Assembly: GCF_020615455.1 (NCBI RefSeq)
Contig: NC_059199.1
Span: 20,621,589 to 20,685,588, forward strand
DNA from: Coregonus clupeaformis
Taxonomy: Eukaryota; Chordata; Actinopteri; Salmoniformes; Salmonidae
Direction of reading: 5' to 3'
Length of the DNA stretch: 64,000 nucleotides
This document shows, piece by piece, positions 42,792-54,229 of the stretch; the first letter of the stretch is position 1; every line of letters starts with the position of its first letter. The notes under the pieces were generated by a model that did no database searches, was not told where the DNA came from, and saw only the letters and a list, made by a program, of their open reading frames with translations. A program made the position numbers and the translations under genes.

Positions 42792-43787
42792 TCAGTATCT
42801 GGTGTGACCACCATTTGCCTCCTGCAGCGCGACACATCTCCTTCGCATAGAATTGATCAGGCTGCTGATTTTGTCCTGTGGAATGTTGTCCCACTCCTCT
42901 TCAATGGCTGTGTGAAGTTGCTGGATATTGGTGGGAACTGGAACATGCTGTCGTACACGTCGATCCAGAGCATCCCAAACATGCTCAATTGGTGACATGT
43001 CTGGTGAGTATGCAGGCCATGGAAGAACAGGGACATTTTCAGCTTCCAGGAATTGTGTACATTTCCTTGCAACATGGGGCCGTGCATCATCATGCTTAAA
43101 CATTAGGTGATGGCGGCGGATGAATGGCACGACAATGTGCCTCAGGATTTCGTCAAGGTATCTCTGTGCATTCAAATTGCCATTGATAAAATGCAACTGT
43201 GTTTGTTGTCAGTAGCTTATGCCTGCCCATACTATAACCCCACAGCCACCATGGGGCTCTCTGCTCACAACGTTGACATGAGCAAACCGCTCGCCCACAC
43301 GATGCCATACACGCTGTCTGCCATCTGCCTGGTACAGTTGAAACTGGGATTCATCCGTGAAGAGCACACTTCTCCAGCGTGCCAGTTGCCATCGAAGTTG
43401 AGCATTTGCCCACTGAAGTCGATTACGACACCGAACTGCAGTCAGGTCAAGACCCTGGTGAGGACAACTTACACGCAGAAGAGCTTCCCTGAGACAGTTT
43501 CTGACAGTTTGTGCAGAATTCTTCGGTTGTGCAAACCCACAGTTTCCTCAGGTCTCCGAGTGGCTTTTCTCAGACGATCCCACAGGTGAAGAAGCCGGAT
43601 TTAGAAGTCCTGGGCTGGCTCGGTTATAAGGCCGGTTGAACGTACAACCAAATTCTCCAAAACGACGTTGGAGGCGGCTTGTGTTAGATAAATTAACATT
43701 CAATTCTCTGGCCACAGCTCTGGTTGACATTCCTGCAATCAGCATGCCAATTGCACGCTCTCTCAAAACTTGAGACATCTGTGGCAT
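42792..43787 (-). pseudogene. Tc1-like transposase pseudogene
   Basis: The start MPQMSQVLRERAIGMLIAGM (ATG near 43787) gives the helix-turn-helix part; the frame is damaged between 43620 and 43200. The C-terminal stretch from 43196 keeps LMFKHDDARPHVARKC (second Asp; Asp-Asp where Asp-Asn is usual) and AYSPDMSPIEHVWDALDRRV (Glu), ending GGHTRY. The overall plan matches the element at 6222-7261. Confidence 0.85.
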
Positions 43788-43889
43788 TTTGTTGTGTGAC
43801 AAAACTGCACATTTTAGAGTTGCCTTTTATTGTCCCCAGCACAAGGTCCACCTGTGTAATGATCATGCTGTTTAATCAGCTTCTTTATA

Positions 43890-45095
43890 TACCACGATGT
43901 ATATCATGGTGTGTAAAGACAGTATATGAATAAAAAGTTGTGTACAGTAGTTATATAGGATGAGCCTAGACGTGACTATTTAACAGTCTGATGCCCTGGA
44001 GATAGAAGCAGTTTTTCAGTCTCTCGGTCCCAGCTTTGATGCACCTGTACTGTCTCCACCTTTTAGATGGTATCAGGCTGAACAGGCCATGACTCAGGTT
44101 GCTGAGGTCCTTGATAATCTTCTTGGCCTTCCTGTGACACCAGGTGCTGTAGATGTCCTGGAGGACAGGCAGTGTGCCCCCGGTAATGCGTTGGGCTGAC
44201 TGAACCACCCTCTGGAGAGCCCTGCGGTTACGGATGGTGCAATTGCCGTACCAGGCGGTGATACAGCCCAACAGGATGCTCTCAATGGTGCATCTCTAGA
44301 AGTTTGTGAGGATCTTACGGGCCAAGCCACATTTCTTCAGCCTCATGAGGTTGAAGAGTCACTGTTGCGCCTTCATCACCACACTGTATGTGTAAATGGA
44401 CCATTTCAGGTTGTCAGTGATATGCATGCCTCTCCACTGCGACCCCGTCAATGTGAATGGGGGAGTGCTCTGTCTGCTGTCTCCTGAAGTCCCTGATGAG
44501 CTCGTTCTTTTTGTTGACATTGAGTTGGTGGCTCTGTGTTTTCCTCGAAGTTGGTGAAGAATGTGTTCAGCTTGTCCAGGAACGAGCATAGACTGATTGG
44601 TCAGACCAAAGTTGAACAGTCCTTACCACGGGTACTTCCTGTTTAAGATTCTGCCTATAGGAGGGAGGAGCAAAATGGAGGTGTGATCTGATTTGCCAAG
44701 GAGAAGGCGGGCGAGGGCCTTGTAGCTGTCCCGGAAGGGGGAATAGCAATGGTCAAGAGTGCTCGATGTGCAAGTAGCACAGGAGATGTGTTGATAGAAC
44801 TTTGGTAGCATTTTCCTCAGATGTATTTTATTAAAGTCCCCAGCTACAATAAATGCGGTCTCAGGATATGCGGTTTCCAGTTTGCACAAAGTCCAGGGTA
44901 GTTCCTTGAGAGATGTCGAGGTGTCAGCTTGGGGTAGAATATGCAAGGCAGTGATGATGACCGAAGAAAATTATCTCTGGAGGTAATGCGGTCTGCATTT
45001 GATGGTGAGGTATTCCAGATCAGGAGAACAAAAGGACTTGAGTTCCTGTACGTTACCACAATCACACCACGAGTAGTTAATCATACAGACAGGAG
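43890..45095 (-). mobile_element. Rex1-like LINE, internally deleted
   Basis: Minus strand. The 3' UTR remnant and RT C-terminus (43966-44400: ITAWYGNCTIRNRRALQR, RSAQRITGGTLPVLQDIY) are joined near 44500-44600 to the endonuclease region (44623-44946: AFIVAGDFNKIHLRKMLPKF, LGKSDHTSILLLP with the SDH motif). The RT core is gone. The 3' tail is also damaged. Old copy. Confidence 0.83.
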
Positions 45096-45331
45096 ATATA
45101 GGAACACTGTGTAATGATCACATGTTCAGATGGTCACAATAGTGGTATTCATGATACATCTCCACACACACTCTCTCTGACAATCATGAAAAGTACACAC
45201 ACATTCTGTCAATCTACAGCAAGGAATAAGAAAAACACAGTATTATTTTGAATTTGCATGGACATTTAAGGAAACTATTTTTCTCACAAACATACACAAC
45301 ACGCTTTCTCTCTTTGTCTGTACCTTAAGTG
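45096..45331. other. Short unassigned stretch
   Basis: No feature seen apart from AC-rich and TC-rich short runs (45150-45215, 45300-45320). Confidence 0.4.
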
Positions 45332-45794
45332 TGTCACGATCATCAGGGAGAGACCAATGCGCAGCGTGTTGAACGAACATAGTGAACTTTATTATCTTTA
45401 GTGATAATCGACACAATAAACAAAACAAGAAACGACTCGTGAAGTCCACGGTAACAATGACCGAACACGGAACAAGAACCCACAAACACAAAGGGAAAAC
45501 AGACAGTTTAAATATGGCTCCCAATCAGAGACAACCAGCCAACAGCTGACACTCGTTGCCTCTGATTGGGAGTCACTCAGGCAAACATAGAATAAAACAA
45601 ACTAGAACCCCCAACATAGACATATAACACATAGAATAAACACACCCTGGCTCAACAAATAGAGTCCCAGAGCCAGGGTGTGACAGTACCCCCCCTAAAG
45701 GCGCGGACTGCGACCGCGCCTCAACTAAAGCAAAACAGGGGAGGGCTGGGCGGGCATACCTCCTCGGCGGCGGTTCTGGCTCCGGCCTTGCCCA

Positions 45795-47386
45795 TCACCC
45801 TCCAATAAACCCCCCATAGCGCCCCTGGTCCAGTCTGGCCCCACTGGCTGGAGCTGAACTGGACGTAGCAGGAGCGGTTAGCTTCAGCTCCGTAGTGGAG
45901 TAGTTGGCCGGTACCTTACCAGGCACCGGTGACCCAGGCACGGGTTGTGCTGGACTGACGACGCGCACCCCTGGCTTGGTGCGTGGAGGGGGAACGGGCC
46001 TTACCAGGCTGACGACGCGCACCCCTGGCTTGGTGCGTGGAGGAGGAACGGGCCGGACCAGGCTGACGACTCGCACCCCTGGCTTGGTGCGAGTGGCAGG
46101 AACAGGCCGGGCCGGGCTGGCGACGCGCACCGTAGACTTGGTGCGAGTGGCAGGAACAGGCCGGGCCGGGCTGGCGACGCGCACCGTAGACTTGGTGCGT
46201 GGAGCAGGGACAGGCCGGACTGGGCTGGCGACGCACCCCGTAGGCTTGGTGCGTGAAGCAGGGACAGGCCGGGCTGGGCTGGCGACGCACACCGTAGGCT
46301 TGGTGCGTGGAGCAGGGACAGGCCGGGCTGGGCTGGCGACGCACACTGTAGGCTTGGTGCGTGGAGCAGGGACTGGCCGGACCGGGCTGGCGACGCACAC
46401 CGTAGGCTTGGTGCGTGGAGCAGGGACAGGCCGGGCTGGCGACGCACACCGTAGACTTGGTGCGAGTGGCAGGAACAGGCCGGGCCGGGCTGGCGACGCG
46501 CACCGTAGACTTGGTGCGAGTGGCAGGAACAGGCCGGGCTGGCGACGCGCACCATAGACTTGGTGCGAGTGGCAGGAACAGGCCGGGCCGGGCTGGCGAC
46601 GCGCACCGTATACTTGGTGCGTAGAGCAGGGACAGGCCGGACTGGGCTGGCGACGCACACCGTAGGCTTGGTGCGTGGAGCAGGGACAGGCCGGACTGGG
46701 CTGGCGACGCACACTGTAGGCTTGGTGCGTGGAGCAGGGACAGGCCGGGCTGGGCTGGCGACGCACACCGTAGGCTTGGTGCGTGGAGCAGGGACTGGCC
46801 GGACCGGGCTGGCGACGCACACCGTAGGCTTGGTGCGTGGAGCAGGGACAGGCCGAACCGGGCTGGCGACGCACACCGTAGGCTTGGTGCGTGGAGCAGG
46901 GACAGGCCGAACCGGGCTGTGGAGACGGATAGGAGACCTGGAGTGAAGAGCGGCCACAACCCGTCCTGGCTGAATGCCTACCCTCACACACTCTGTGTGA
47001 GGCATCCGCACAGGACGTACAGGGCGGTGTATCCGTAACCTGGTGGCCTTCTGAATCCGCCCCTTTTCTGCCTCCGTCAGCCCCGTCGTCCATGCCGTGT
47101 GCCCCCTAAAAATTTTCTGGGGGTTGCCTCTCGACCGTCCGACGACGACCCTGATCACGCCGTTGCTCCTCTCTCCGTCGCCTCTCCACTGTCTCACTCC
47201 ATGGCCGGCGATCCATCCCGGCCAGGATTTCCTCCCAAGTCCAGGACCCTTTACCGTCCAATATCTCCTCCCATGTCCAGGCTGCCTGCTCCTCTCTACG
47301 GTGCGCCTCCACCGTCTCTTCTCCCGGCGCTTCCTCCCATGTCCAGCCCAAGAGCTGCCCCTGGACACGCTGCTTGGTCGTTGCAT
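45795..47386 (-). pseudogene. Proline/arginine-rich tandem-repeat protein of LTR element B
   Basis: The ATG at 47386 (MQRPSSVSRGSSWAGHGR) opens an Arg-rich N-terminal segment of about 130 residues, then 18-residue units of the type SPVRPVPAPRTKPTVCVA. Two of the 18 units are 49 bp instead of 54 (before 46454 and 46557), so the frame changes inside the array; the proline-rich tail (VPGSPVPGKVPANYSTTELK) is reached in another frame. Intact coding is therefore unlikely in this copy. Shared features with copy A: WTTG/MDDGA segment before the array, repeat unit, tail. Function unknown. Confidence 0.55.
45950..46925. repeat. 54-bp tandem repeat, 18 units
   Basis: The block CTTGGTGCGTGGAGCAGG (with variants) recurs from 45975 to about 46883. 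Spacing is 54 bp except for two steps of 49 bp. Two sub-types alternate: GTGGAGCAGGGACAGGCC and GAGTGGCAGGAACAGGCC, which suggests local amplification of sub-blocks. Confidence 0.95.
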
Positions 47387-47767
47387 GGTGGGTTCTTCTG
47401 TCACGATCGTCAGGGAGAGACCAATGCGCAGCGTGTTGAATGAACATAGTGAACTTTATTATCTTTAGTGATAATCGACACAATAAACAAAACAAGAAAC
47501 GACTCGTGAAGTCCACGGTAACAATGACCGAACACGGAACAAGAACCCACAAACACAAAGGGAAAACAGACAGTTTAAATATGGCTCCCAATCAGAGACA
47601 ACCAGCCAACAGCTGACACTCGTTGCCTCTGATTGGGAGTCACTCAGGCAAACATAGAATAAAACAAACTAGAACCCCCAACATAGACATATAACACATA
47701 GAATAAACACACCCTGGCTCAACAAATAGAGTCCCAGAGCCAGGGTGTGACAAAGTGGTATGATGAG

Positions 47768-47792
47768 TACACACGCACACACACACACACCC
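47768..47792. repeat. AC-rich microsatellite
   Basis: Short CACACA run in the host sequence between LTR element B and the endogenous retrovirus, followed by TC-rich sequence to 47878. Confidence 0.8.
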
Positions 47793-48794
47793 CTCAGTTG
47801 TCTCTCGCTCTCACACAAACACACACATTCAATCTCTCTCCCTCTCTCTCTCACTTTGTCTCCACCCCCCCTCCCTCTTGTTGGGTTCTATTTTTCTAAT
47901 AATTGGATCTGTATGTGATGAATAGCTGGGAAGGAATGCATTAATGAGGAGCATAGGTTTGAACTGTACTGATATAAATTGTTTCACATAACAGGCTGTT
48001 ATTCATGTGAGGAACGTTAGGGGTAGGACAGATAAGACTTGTATTTCTTACAGATACGAACACTCTCTCTTTGTTGTCTGTGAAACCGTCCTTGAACGTG
48101 GGTACATGGAGTACAGTGGAATGGTGTCTTTTGGGTGCTGACTCCGCAGGTTATTATGATAGCAACTTATGCCAAGGGGTGAAGCGCCAAGGGGTGGGAC
48201 TAACCCGTGCACCAACGGATTGGCTGAGTAAAGTCTAAACCACACTCAGTCCTTTACTCTGATTGGCCAACAGAAGAGGTGGGAACTATCTGTCAGAGTA
48301 TTTGAGAAAGAACCTGTAAACAATAGTTTAGTTCTCTGAGTGCCCTGCGTGGTATTTCAGCGGACCCGTATATACGAACCTTCATACTTATCATACATAC
48401 ATTTTGCATATAATAAATTAAGCTTGGATTGAAGATCTCTTGATTCTTATTCCAATACCAGATTTGAATTACGCAATTTCTAACAATTGGTGACCTCCGA
48501 CTGTGATCTGGTAGCGGAACTTCACTTCGCTGGAATTCATCCAGCCTATTGGACAATCGCTGTCTTCGAACCGTGTGTTTCACAAATTGCCCGGGCTTCT
48601 AAAAAGGTAAGCAAAACACCTATTGTAATATAACTAAAGTTTTGCACATTGGCTTTATCCAAATTAATTTTGTGAAACACCTGTTTGATGTAAGTGAACC
48701 CTATTGTACTATAAATAACGATTACAGTATACTATTTCGATTTCATAATATACTATGCAAATGTTTGATAATTGTGATGGTTAAACCCATGGGA

Positions 48795-48957
48795 GTGCGA
48801 CGCTATGACTGAGGCTCATAGGAGGTACTTTAAAATAGATTAGATAGTGCGACGCTATGACTGAAGGCTCATAGGAGGTACTTTAAAATAGATTAGATAG
48901 TGCGACGCTATGACTGAAGGCTCATAGGAGGTACTTTAAAAGTTAGACAGTGCGAGT
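48795..48957. repeat. Tandem repeat of about 57 bp, three units, in the ERV leader
   Basis: GTGCGACGCTATGACTGA is repeated at 48796, 48848 and 48900, each followed by GGCTCATAGGAGGTACTTTA. The third unit changes at its end. Located about 300 bp after the primer-binding region, where a packaging or splice-donor region would be expected. Confidence 0.93.
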
Positions 48958-51180
48958 GTTGTCGTATGCATGAGAGTGTGAATGACAAACCTGTATACCT
49001 TGATAGACAACTAATTGGGAATCAAAGACGTCTGTGCCTGTCCAAACGGTATAATTTGGGGATAACTGTTGGGTTTGTGGTTGCTTAAACCATATAACCC
49101 GTTAATAACAATTGGGAACATAAAGGTAAAGTGATGAATGACTAGTGTGACTGAACTGAAACGTTTGAGCTGATATGATTGAACTGTGGCGTTTGACGTT
49201 TGACCCTGCAAAATACTGGTTAAACAATTAGACTGAAATAATTTGGTTTATCGTTTCAATATAAACATGCACCAGCTTTGACTAATTAGGTGGGAGTGAT
49301 TTGATTTAAATAAATAGACTAAAATACTTTAAATAACCACAGAATATTGGAAACACTAACACAGCTCCTCGAAGGAGCCTGCTCCCACCCGAGCACTGGA
49401 GAGAGAGTTGCGAGGGGAGGGGCTGGAGAGAGCGAAACTGTGGCTTTTGGAGCGAGGAAAGACTGGGAGTTGGCTGGGAACACCACGGGGTGATTATTTG
49501 AGGGGTGCCTGTGGGTTTCTGACGAGGGATGAGATGGGTGAGAAAGTAGAGAATATTTACATTTGCATTTTTGGTGATTTGGCAGACGCTCTTGTCCAGA
49601 GCGACTTGCAGGAGCGATTGGGGTTGAGTGCCTTGCTCGAGGGCACATCGGCAGATTTTTCGCCTGGTCGGCTCGGGGATTGGAACCGGCGACCTCTCGG
49701 TTGTTGGCGCGGCGCTATTGATCACTATTGATCACTTTTGGTACAATTAAGAACGATAATGTATTTTGGTTACGTGGATGCAAGTGACATTGGCTGTTGT
49801 GATGGGGGAATAGCGCCAGCCTGTGGTGGGTTATGGATTTGTTACATAAACGTATATTTTAAACTAAAGTGATGGAATAGGCTACAATTATAACATTATC
49901 AGAAAAAAGACACAATTTAATGTGAAATAGTTCTTACAATTATTATTGATAGTTATTACAGTTATTATCATTGATCCAGTAATGATATAAGAATAGTAGA
50001 GGAAGGCAGGGGATTTAATCTCATTTAGGGAAGTTATATTAGGAAGAAAATACCATTAAATGAGGGAACATTTGATGTAACCGTGATTGTATTGGCTAAA
50101 AACTCAAATATGACATTTACAGGGGGGACAGGAACAATAGAAGGGGAGAAAGATTTTCCTAGGGGGTTGAACAAATAATAGATAATGGATCATTTGAGAT
50201 GAGATCACATGTAGCAGAGTTAGGGTAATCAATTAAATAATCATTGTATACTCGAGGAATTTTGAGTGGTTTTATAGATTAGTTATGAGGAATTAGATTG
50301 ATACAAACAATTATTGATGGGTTAAGACTGGGGATAACCAGGAGAAAGAGATTAGCTCATCTCGTTGGAATGTTGCCAAGGGCTAGGGGAGCAGTAGTGA
50401 AGTTAGGCAGTATTTAGGTCATAAAAGTGAGCTACCAAATTAAGGCCTGGCTATTTGTGGTTGTTTTTCAAATTGGGTTTTTCAAACAAAAAACAACACA
50501 CCTAGTATGATGTTTATAAAGCCTTGTTGTTTCAATTTTGGGGGAGTTTCAGCAGGTCAAGGGTGATAGGTCTTAGAGGAGCACACAGTGAATTTTATGG
50601 AGTTTTTTTTAGCTTTTGGCTGAGTTTGGGGTATATTTGATTTCTTATGAGAATGAATGTCATGAGGACTTAATGAACACTTGGGATAACTAACATTTAT
50701 GAAATATTTAGAATAATGGTAATGTTTAGTATACTATGGGATTAAACAATTCGTTAAATGATTTCAATTGCCTCTGAACTCTGTTTTAACATTCTGGTGT
50801 TATTTTAATCATCCACACTAGTAAATTCTAAAGGCATGAGAGGAGGACTTTAAGATAGTTTATTTTACTAAGTTGAGGGTAATTTATAGTACTGTGAAAA
50901 TTGTGAAGAAGATTATAATTTGGTAATAATATATTTGATTTGAACCATAAAATAACAGAAGAGAGAGTGGAGGAATGGCAATTGGATAATGAATTACCAA
51001 TATTAACTAAAGTGATTGTTTAGGTAGGTGGTAATATTGACACATGGCCAAATCATGTGTCAAAAAGGGGGATGGTTGGATTAAATATTAAATATATACG
51101 AAGGAGAGGACAAAATACTAAAAAAACAACAAAAAAAACATGTATGATAGTTTATTATCCACACCTGTATGTCAGAGGTT
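48958..51180. other. ERV interior without readable gag or pol
   Basis: No retroviral Gag, protease or RT motif is readable in any frame over this 2.2 kb, apart from a SINE at 49547-49735. The sequence is AT-rich and full of stops. Confidence 0.6.
49547..49735 (-). mobile_element. tRNA-derived SINE inside the ERV
   Basis: On the minus strand it starts near CGCGCCAACAACCGAGAGG, with the box B-like GGTTCCAATCCCCGAGCCG, a GCACTCAACC/CTCGAGCAAG body, and ends TCTGCCAAATCACCAAAAAT-like tail. Compare GCCATTTAGCAGACGCTTTT at 62219 of the SINE in nagk, which shares the tail type. TTTTGGTG-type ends may be part of the target duplication. Confidence 0.7.
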
Positions 51181-51184
51181 TTGT

Positions 51185-51345
51185 GCCCCACAGGTGAACT
51201 AAAGGTGACCCACTCTATCTAACCAGGAGACTGAAGCAGGCCTGGCGGGAAGGGCCCTACCAAGTACTGCCTTTGCCAGCAGAATAGCTGAGAGATCCAT
51301 CTGGGTGCATGTCACTCACTGCAAAAAGGTAAACCCAGCTACACC
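51185..51345 (+). pseudogene. ERV integrase C-terminal remnant
   Basis: Plus-strand reading in part of this segment gives QAWREGPYQVL, the GPY/F-type motif found in the C-terminal domain of retroviral integrases, and later AERSIWVHVTHCKKV, the typical ending. Stops and a shift lie between. It marks the 3' end of pol just before env. Confidence 0.65.
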
Positions 51346-51470
51346 TGACGAACAAACACAGAGTTAGGAGAAAGAACCGATCACCACTAGGGCTCGGGGG
51401 TTGGCTCCTTAACGAAGATTCCCTTACCCTGTCTGATCATCCCTGTGTGAGTTCGATAGAAGGTGAAGCA

Positions 51471-52993
51471 ATGGGTTGGCCTCTGGCGTCTGACATGTTC
51501 TCAGGGCGAGGGTGGGGATTCACAGGTCTCCCGACGGTAGGTAGCTGTCTGATTGTGGGGGCCATATTCCTAGCACACACGGACCCTCCTGTTTCAGCCA
51601 GAAGTGGTAGTTAACCTAACACAAGTTGAAAAGGCATAGGAGACAGCTAGACATAGGGAAAGGGGAAATACTAGGGACTTTAGGGAAGGACATCACCAAT
51701 CTCCATACACAGTTTAGGGACAGGTGTAGTATTGTGAAAGTAGGGAATTATCAGAAATGGCAGTGCGACCCATATAAGGGTAGGTACTGTCTGAAAGTCT
51801 GAATTATGCTAAAACAGATTACAGACCTGACAAGTGAGATATCTTCTTCAACTGGGGCACCCTATAGAGTAAACCTCTCTGAGGGAGGTAGTGAGATAGT
51901 GCAAACTATAGACCTGAAGGAAGTAGTACAGATGGAAACGGAGTAAATAGATTTTAACCTGTGGTTGGAATGGGTTCAGTATACGGTCTAAAGAGGACTG
52001 TTATGCCTGTAGGACAGCCAAACCAAGGTTAACAACTACTCCGTTCCCCTTGACAGGCTTTGACTCTCTGTCCGGTTTATCCTCCATGCAAGCCACCTGG
52101 GAATGTGGTGAAAGAGTCTTATGGTAACTTGCACTATCTGTTTCCCCTGATTTCAAAGTCATCCCGACCTGGGTTGCCTCAGTTTGAAGTCACAGGGGAT
52201 TCTTATTGTTTTTCTAGGACTAATAAGATAGGATACAGGGTAGGGCATCTTAGCTCCTGCTCCCACACAGAGAATGTCACAACTAAAAGAGACCATGACT
52301 AATCTCTCCTCTTTGTTGCAGCCAGAGGATTTTAGGAGCCAAAACCAGGCCCGTGCTGACATCTGATGGATGTGTGGTGATAACTGATTGTGAACTCACC
52401 TACATACGCAAACAATCAAACGTGTCAGAGACTGGTGAGTTGTCACATAGAAAGTAGGACCTCCTCCAGGAATCCTTTGATGAAAGGATATATATTGATG
52501 GGATCCACAATCAGATCGCAGCTGGGTTTGAATCAAGTATTTTCTGGTGGTCAACAATTAATAAAAATGTAGATTGGATAAATTATATTTAATATAACCA
52601 GCAAAAAGATTTATAAACCACACTCGTGATGCAATAAAGGGATTAGCTGAGCAGACAGCGGCAACTAGCTTAATGACATGGCAGAATAGAATAGCTTTAG
52701 ATATGCTTTTGGCTGAGCGGGACGGGGTTTGTGTTCTGTTTGGATATATGTGCTGTACTTTCATCTCCAACAACACAGCACCGGACGGGTCCGTGACCAA
52801 AGCGCTTGAGTGACCATCACCACGCTGGCGAACGAACTGGTTGAGAACTCTGGTATTGATAGCTCCATAAACGGTTGGTTTGATAACATATTTGGTAAAT
52901 GGAAAACTATTGTTGTGACTATTCTGGGTGAAGTTATAGCTTCTATGGGTATACTTGTTCTTTGTGGATGTTGTCTTATTTCCTGTGTCTGAG
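51471..52993 (+). pseudogene. ERV envelope pseudogene
   Basis: A possible start at 51471 (MGWPLASDMFSGRG) is followed by a hydrophobic stretch like a signal peptide and stops within 50 codons. The surface part is unreadable. The transmembrane subunit is better kept: AIKGLAEQTAATSLMTW, then NRIALDMLLAERDGVC, the CX6CC motif at about 52730-52756 (CVLFGYMCC), an in-frame TGA at 52811-52813, and a membrane span (TILGEVIASMGILVLCGCCL) ending at TGA 52990-52992. The CX6CC pattern is that of gamma/epsilon-type envelopes. Non-functional. Confidence 0.8.
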
Positions 52994-53606
52994 GGTTGGT
53001 GAGAAAAGGAGATGGAGAAGGTGGTTTCCAAACAGAATGTGAGATACGGCCCAATCCCGGACTCCGACCTAAGGAATGAAGGATATGACCTACCAGGCTT
53101 GGTGGAGTGACACTCTAGAGGGTGTCTAAAGGGGGCCAAAATGTACTTGCCTGTTTGTGTTTTATGCTTTATTAATCAAGCTAACCATTGTGGATGTTTG
53201 TCTTTCCTTATGTGAAGGTTTGAAGTTCCTGAGTGACTGGTAGCCAACCGTTTGCAAGTTGGGTGTAGATGGAAGGACTGAAGGCCTTTTATTATCAAAT
53301 TGTCTATTAATAAAAGTGTTTATTTTTGTTTGTATTGTATTTTAATGAGTGACACCCTAGAGGGCGTCAAAAGGGGGATTGTTGGGTTCTATTTTTCTCA
53401 TAATTGGATCTGTATGTGATGAATAGCTGGGAAGGAATGCATTAATGAGGAGCATAGGTTTGAACTGTACTGATATAAATTGTTTCCCATAACAGGCTGT
53501 TATTCATGTGAGGAACGTTAGGGGTAGGACAGATAAGACTTGTATTTCTTACAGATACGAACACTCTCTCTTTGTTGTCTGTGAAACCGTCCTTGAACGT
53601 GGGTAC

Positions 53607-54229
53607 TGTCGTAGTAAATATTAAAATGTTATAGCTTGGTCTGACTAAAATCTTGTGCATGACCCATTTTAATGTTAGGAGCTTGTTTTCAATCAATGCT
53701 GTTCCTATGCAAGAACAATGGACAGAGCCAATATCTTCTCAAGGACAACACCCACGCCACAGGCCACAATCTGGTTGCTCCCCACGAGACTTTCCTTTGA
53801 AAACATACACACATTCACACACACATCTCCATGCATACGCACACTCATCCTCATGCCTCACGAGTTACGCACACACACAAACTGCACTTCTTTCTACTGG
53901 TCGGGTGCCTAGGGCAGAGGACTCTGCCGTGCACAAAATGGGGCTTCTACTCTGGACAGAGCAGACCCGCCTCCTACGCCTCCGGAACCAATCAAGGGAC
54001 TAGAAGAAGGACCCCTTCCTTTGTGTTGCATTGTATAAAGTAATGCTGAAAACTCTGTTTTTGATCCCTTTTCAACTGTCTCCATAAGAGGCAACTGAAT
54101 GGGTCCATGCATGTAGCTTGAGCAGTACCAGCTATCTCTGTTGTTTAATAAACTGCCTTTTGCTTAAGCATATTCCTCTCCATCTAGCGTCGTTGGTTTG
54201 TACTTCCTCTCCTTATGGTTACACCAACA
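53607..54229 (+). mobile_element. Solo LTR of a second retrovirus-like element, inside the ERV 3' LTR
   Basis: TG...CA ends (TGTCGTAGTAAATATTAA ... TTATGGTTACACCAACA), 623 bp, with the 4-bp duplication GTAC (53603-53606, 54230-54233). A TATA-like TGTATAAAGTAATGC at 54033 and the poly(A) signal TTAATAAACTGCC at 54147 give promoter and processing signals in plus orientation. Unrelated in sequence to the host LTR. Confidence 0.9.

Larger units (their letters stand above)
40633..43890 (-). mobile_element. Tc1-like transposon split by an L2-like LINE, right end lost
   Basis: The left end (ACTAAACAAATATATAAATG at 40635) and leader run to 40726. The LINE 40727-42667 is inserted with the duplication TTGAAA. 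Tc1-like sequence resumes at about 42668 and continues through a minus-strand transposase to about 43890, where it breaks off in the 5' region. A separate fragment of the missing 5' terminal region, or of another copy, is at 55795-55975. Confidence 0.87.
45332..47752 (-). mobile_element. Short LTR retroelement with a 54-bp-repeat coding region (copy B)
   Basis: LTRs of 354 bp at 45332-45685 and 47399-47752, starting TGTCACGATC and ending GTGTGACA; about two differences by eye. Target duplication AAGTG at 45327-45331 and 47753-47757. On the minus strand a purine tract (CTTTAGGGGGGTAC) precedes the 3' LTR (45332-45685). After the 5' LTR comes GAAGAACCCACCATGC, almost as in copy A (GAAGAAACCACCACG), possibly the primer-binding region. 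No pol motifs. Apparently a recent insertion. Confidence 0.93.

Noticed and set aside
53718..54043. Plus-strand frames rich in His and Thr
   Set aside because: Translation of CA-rich sequence inside the nested solo LTR.
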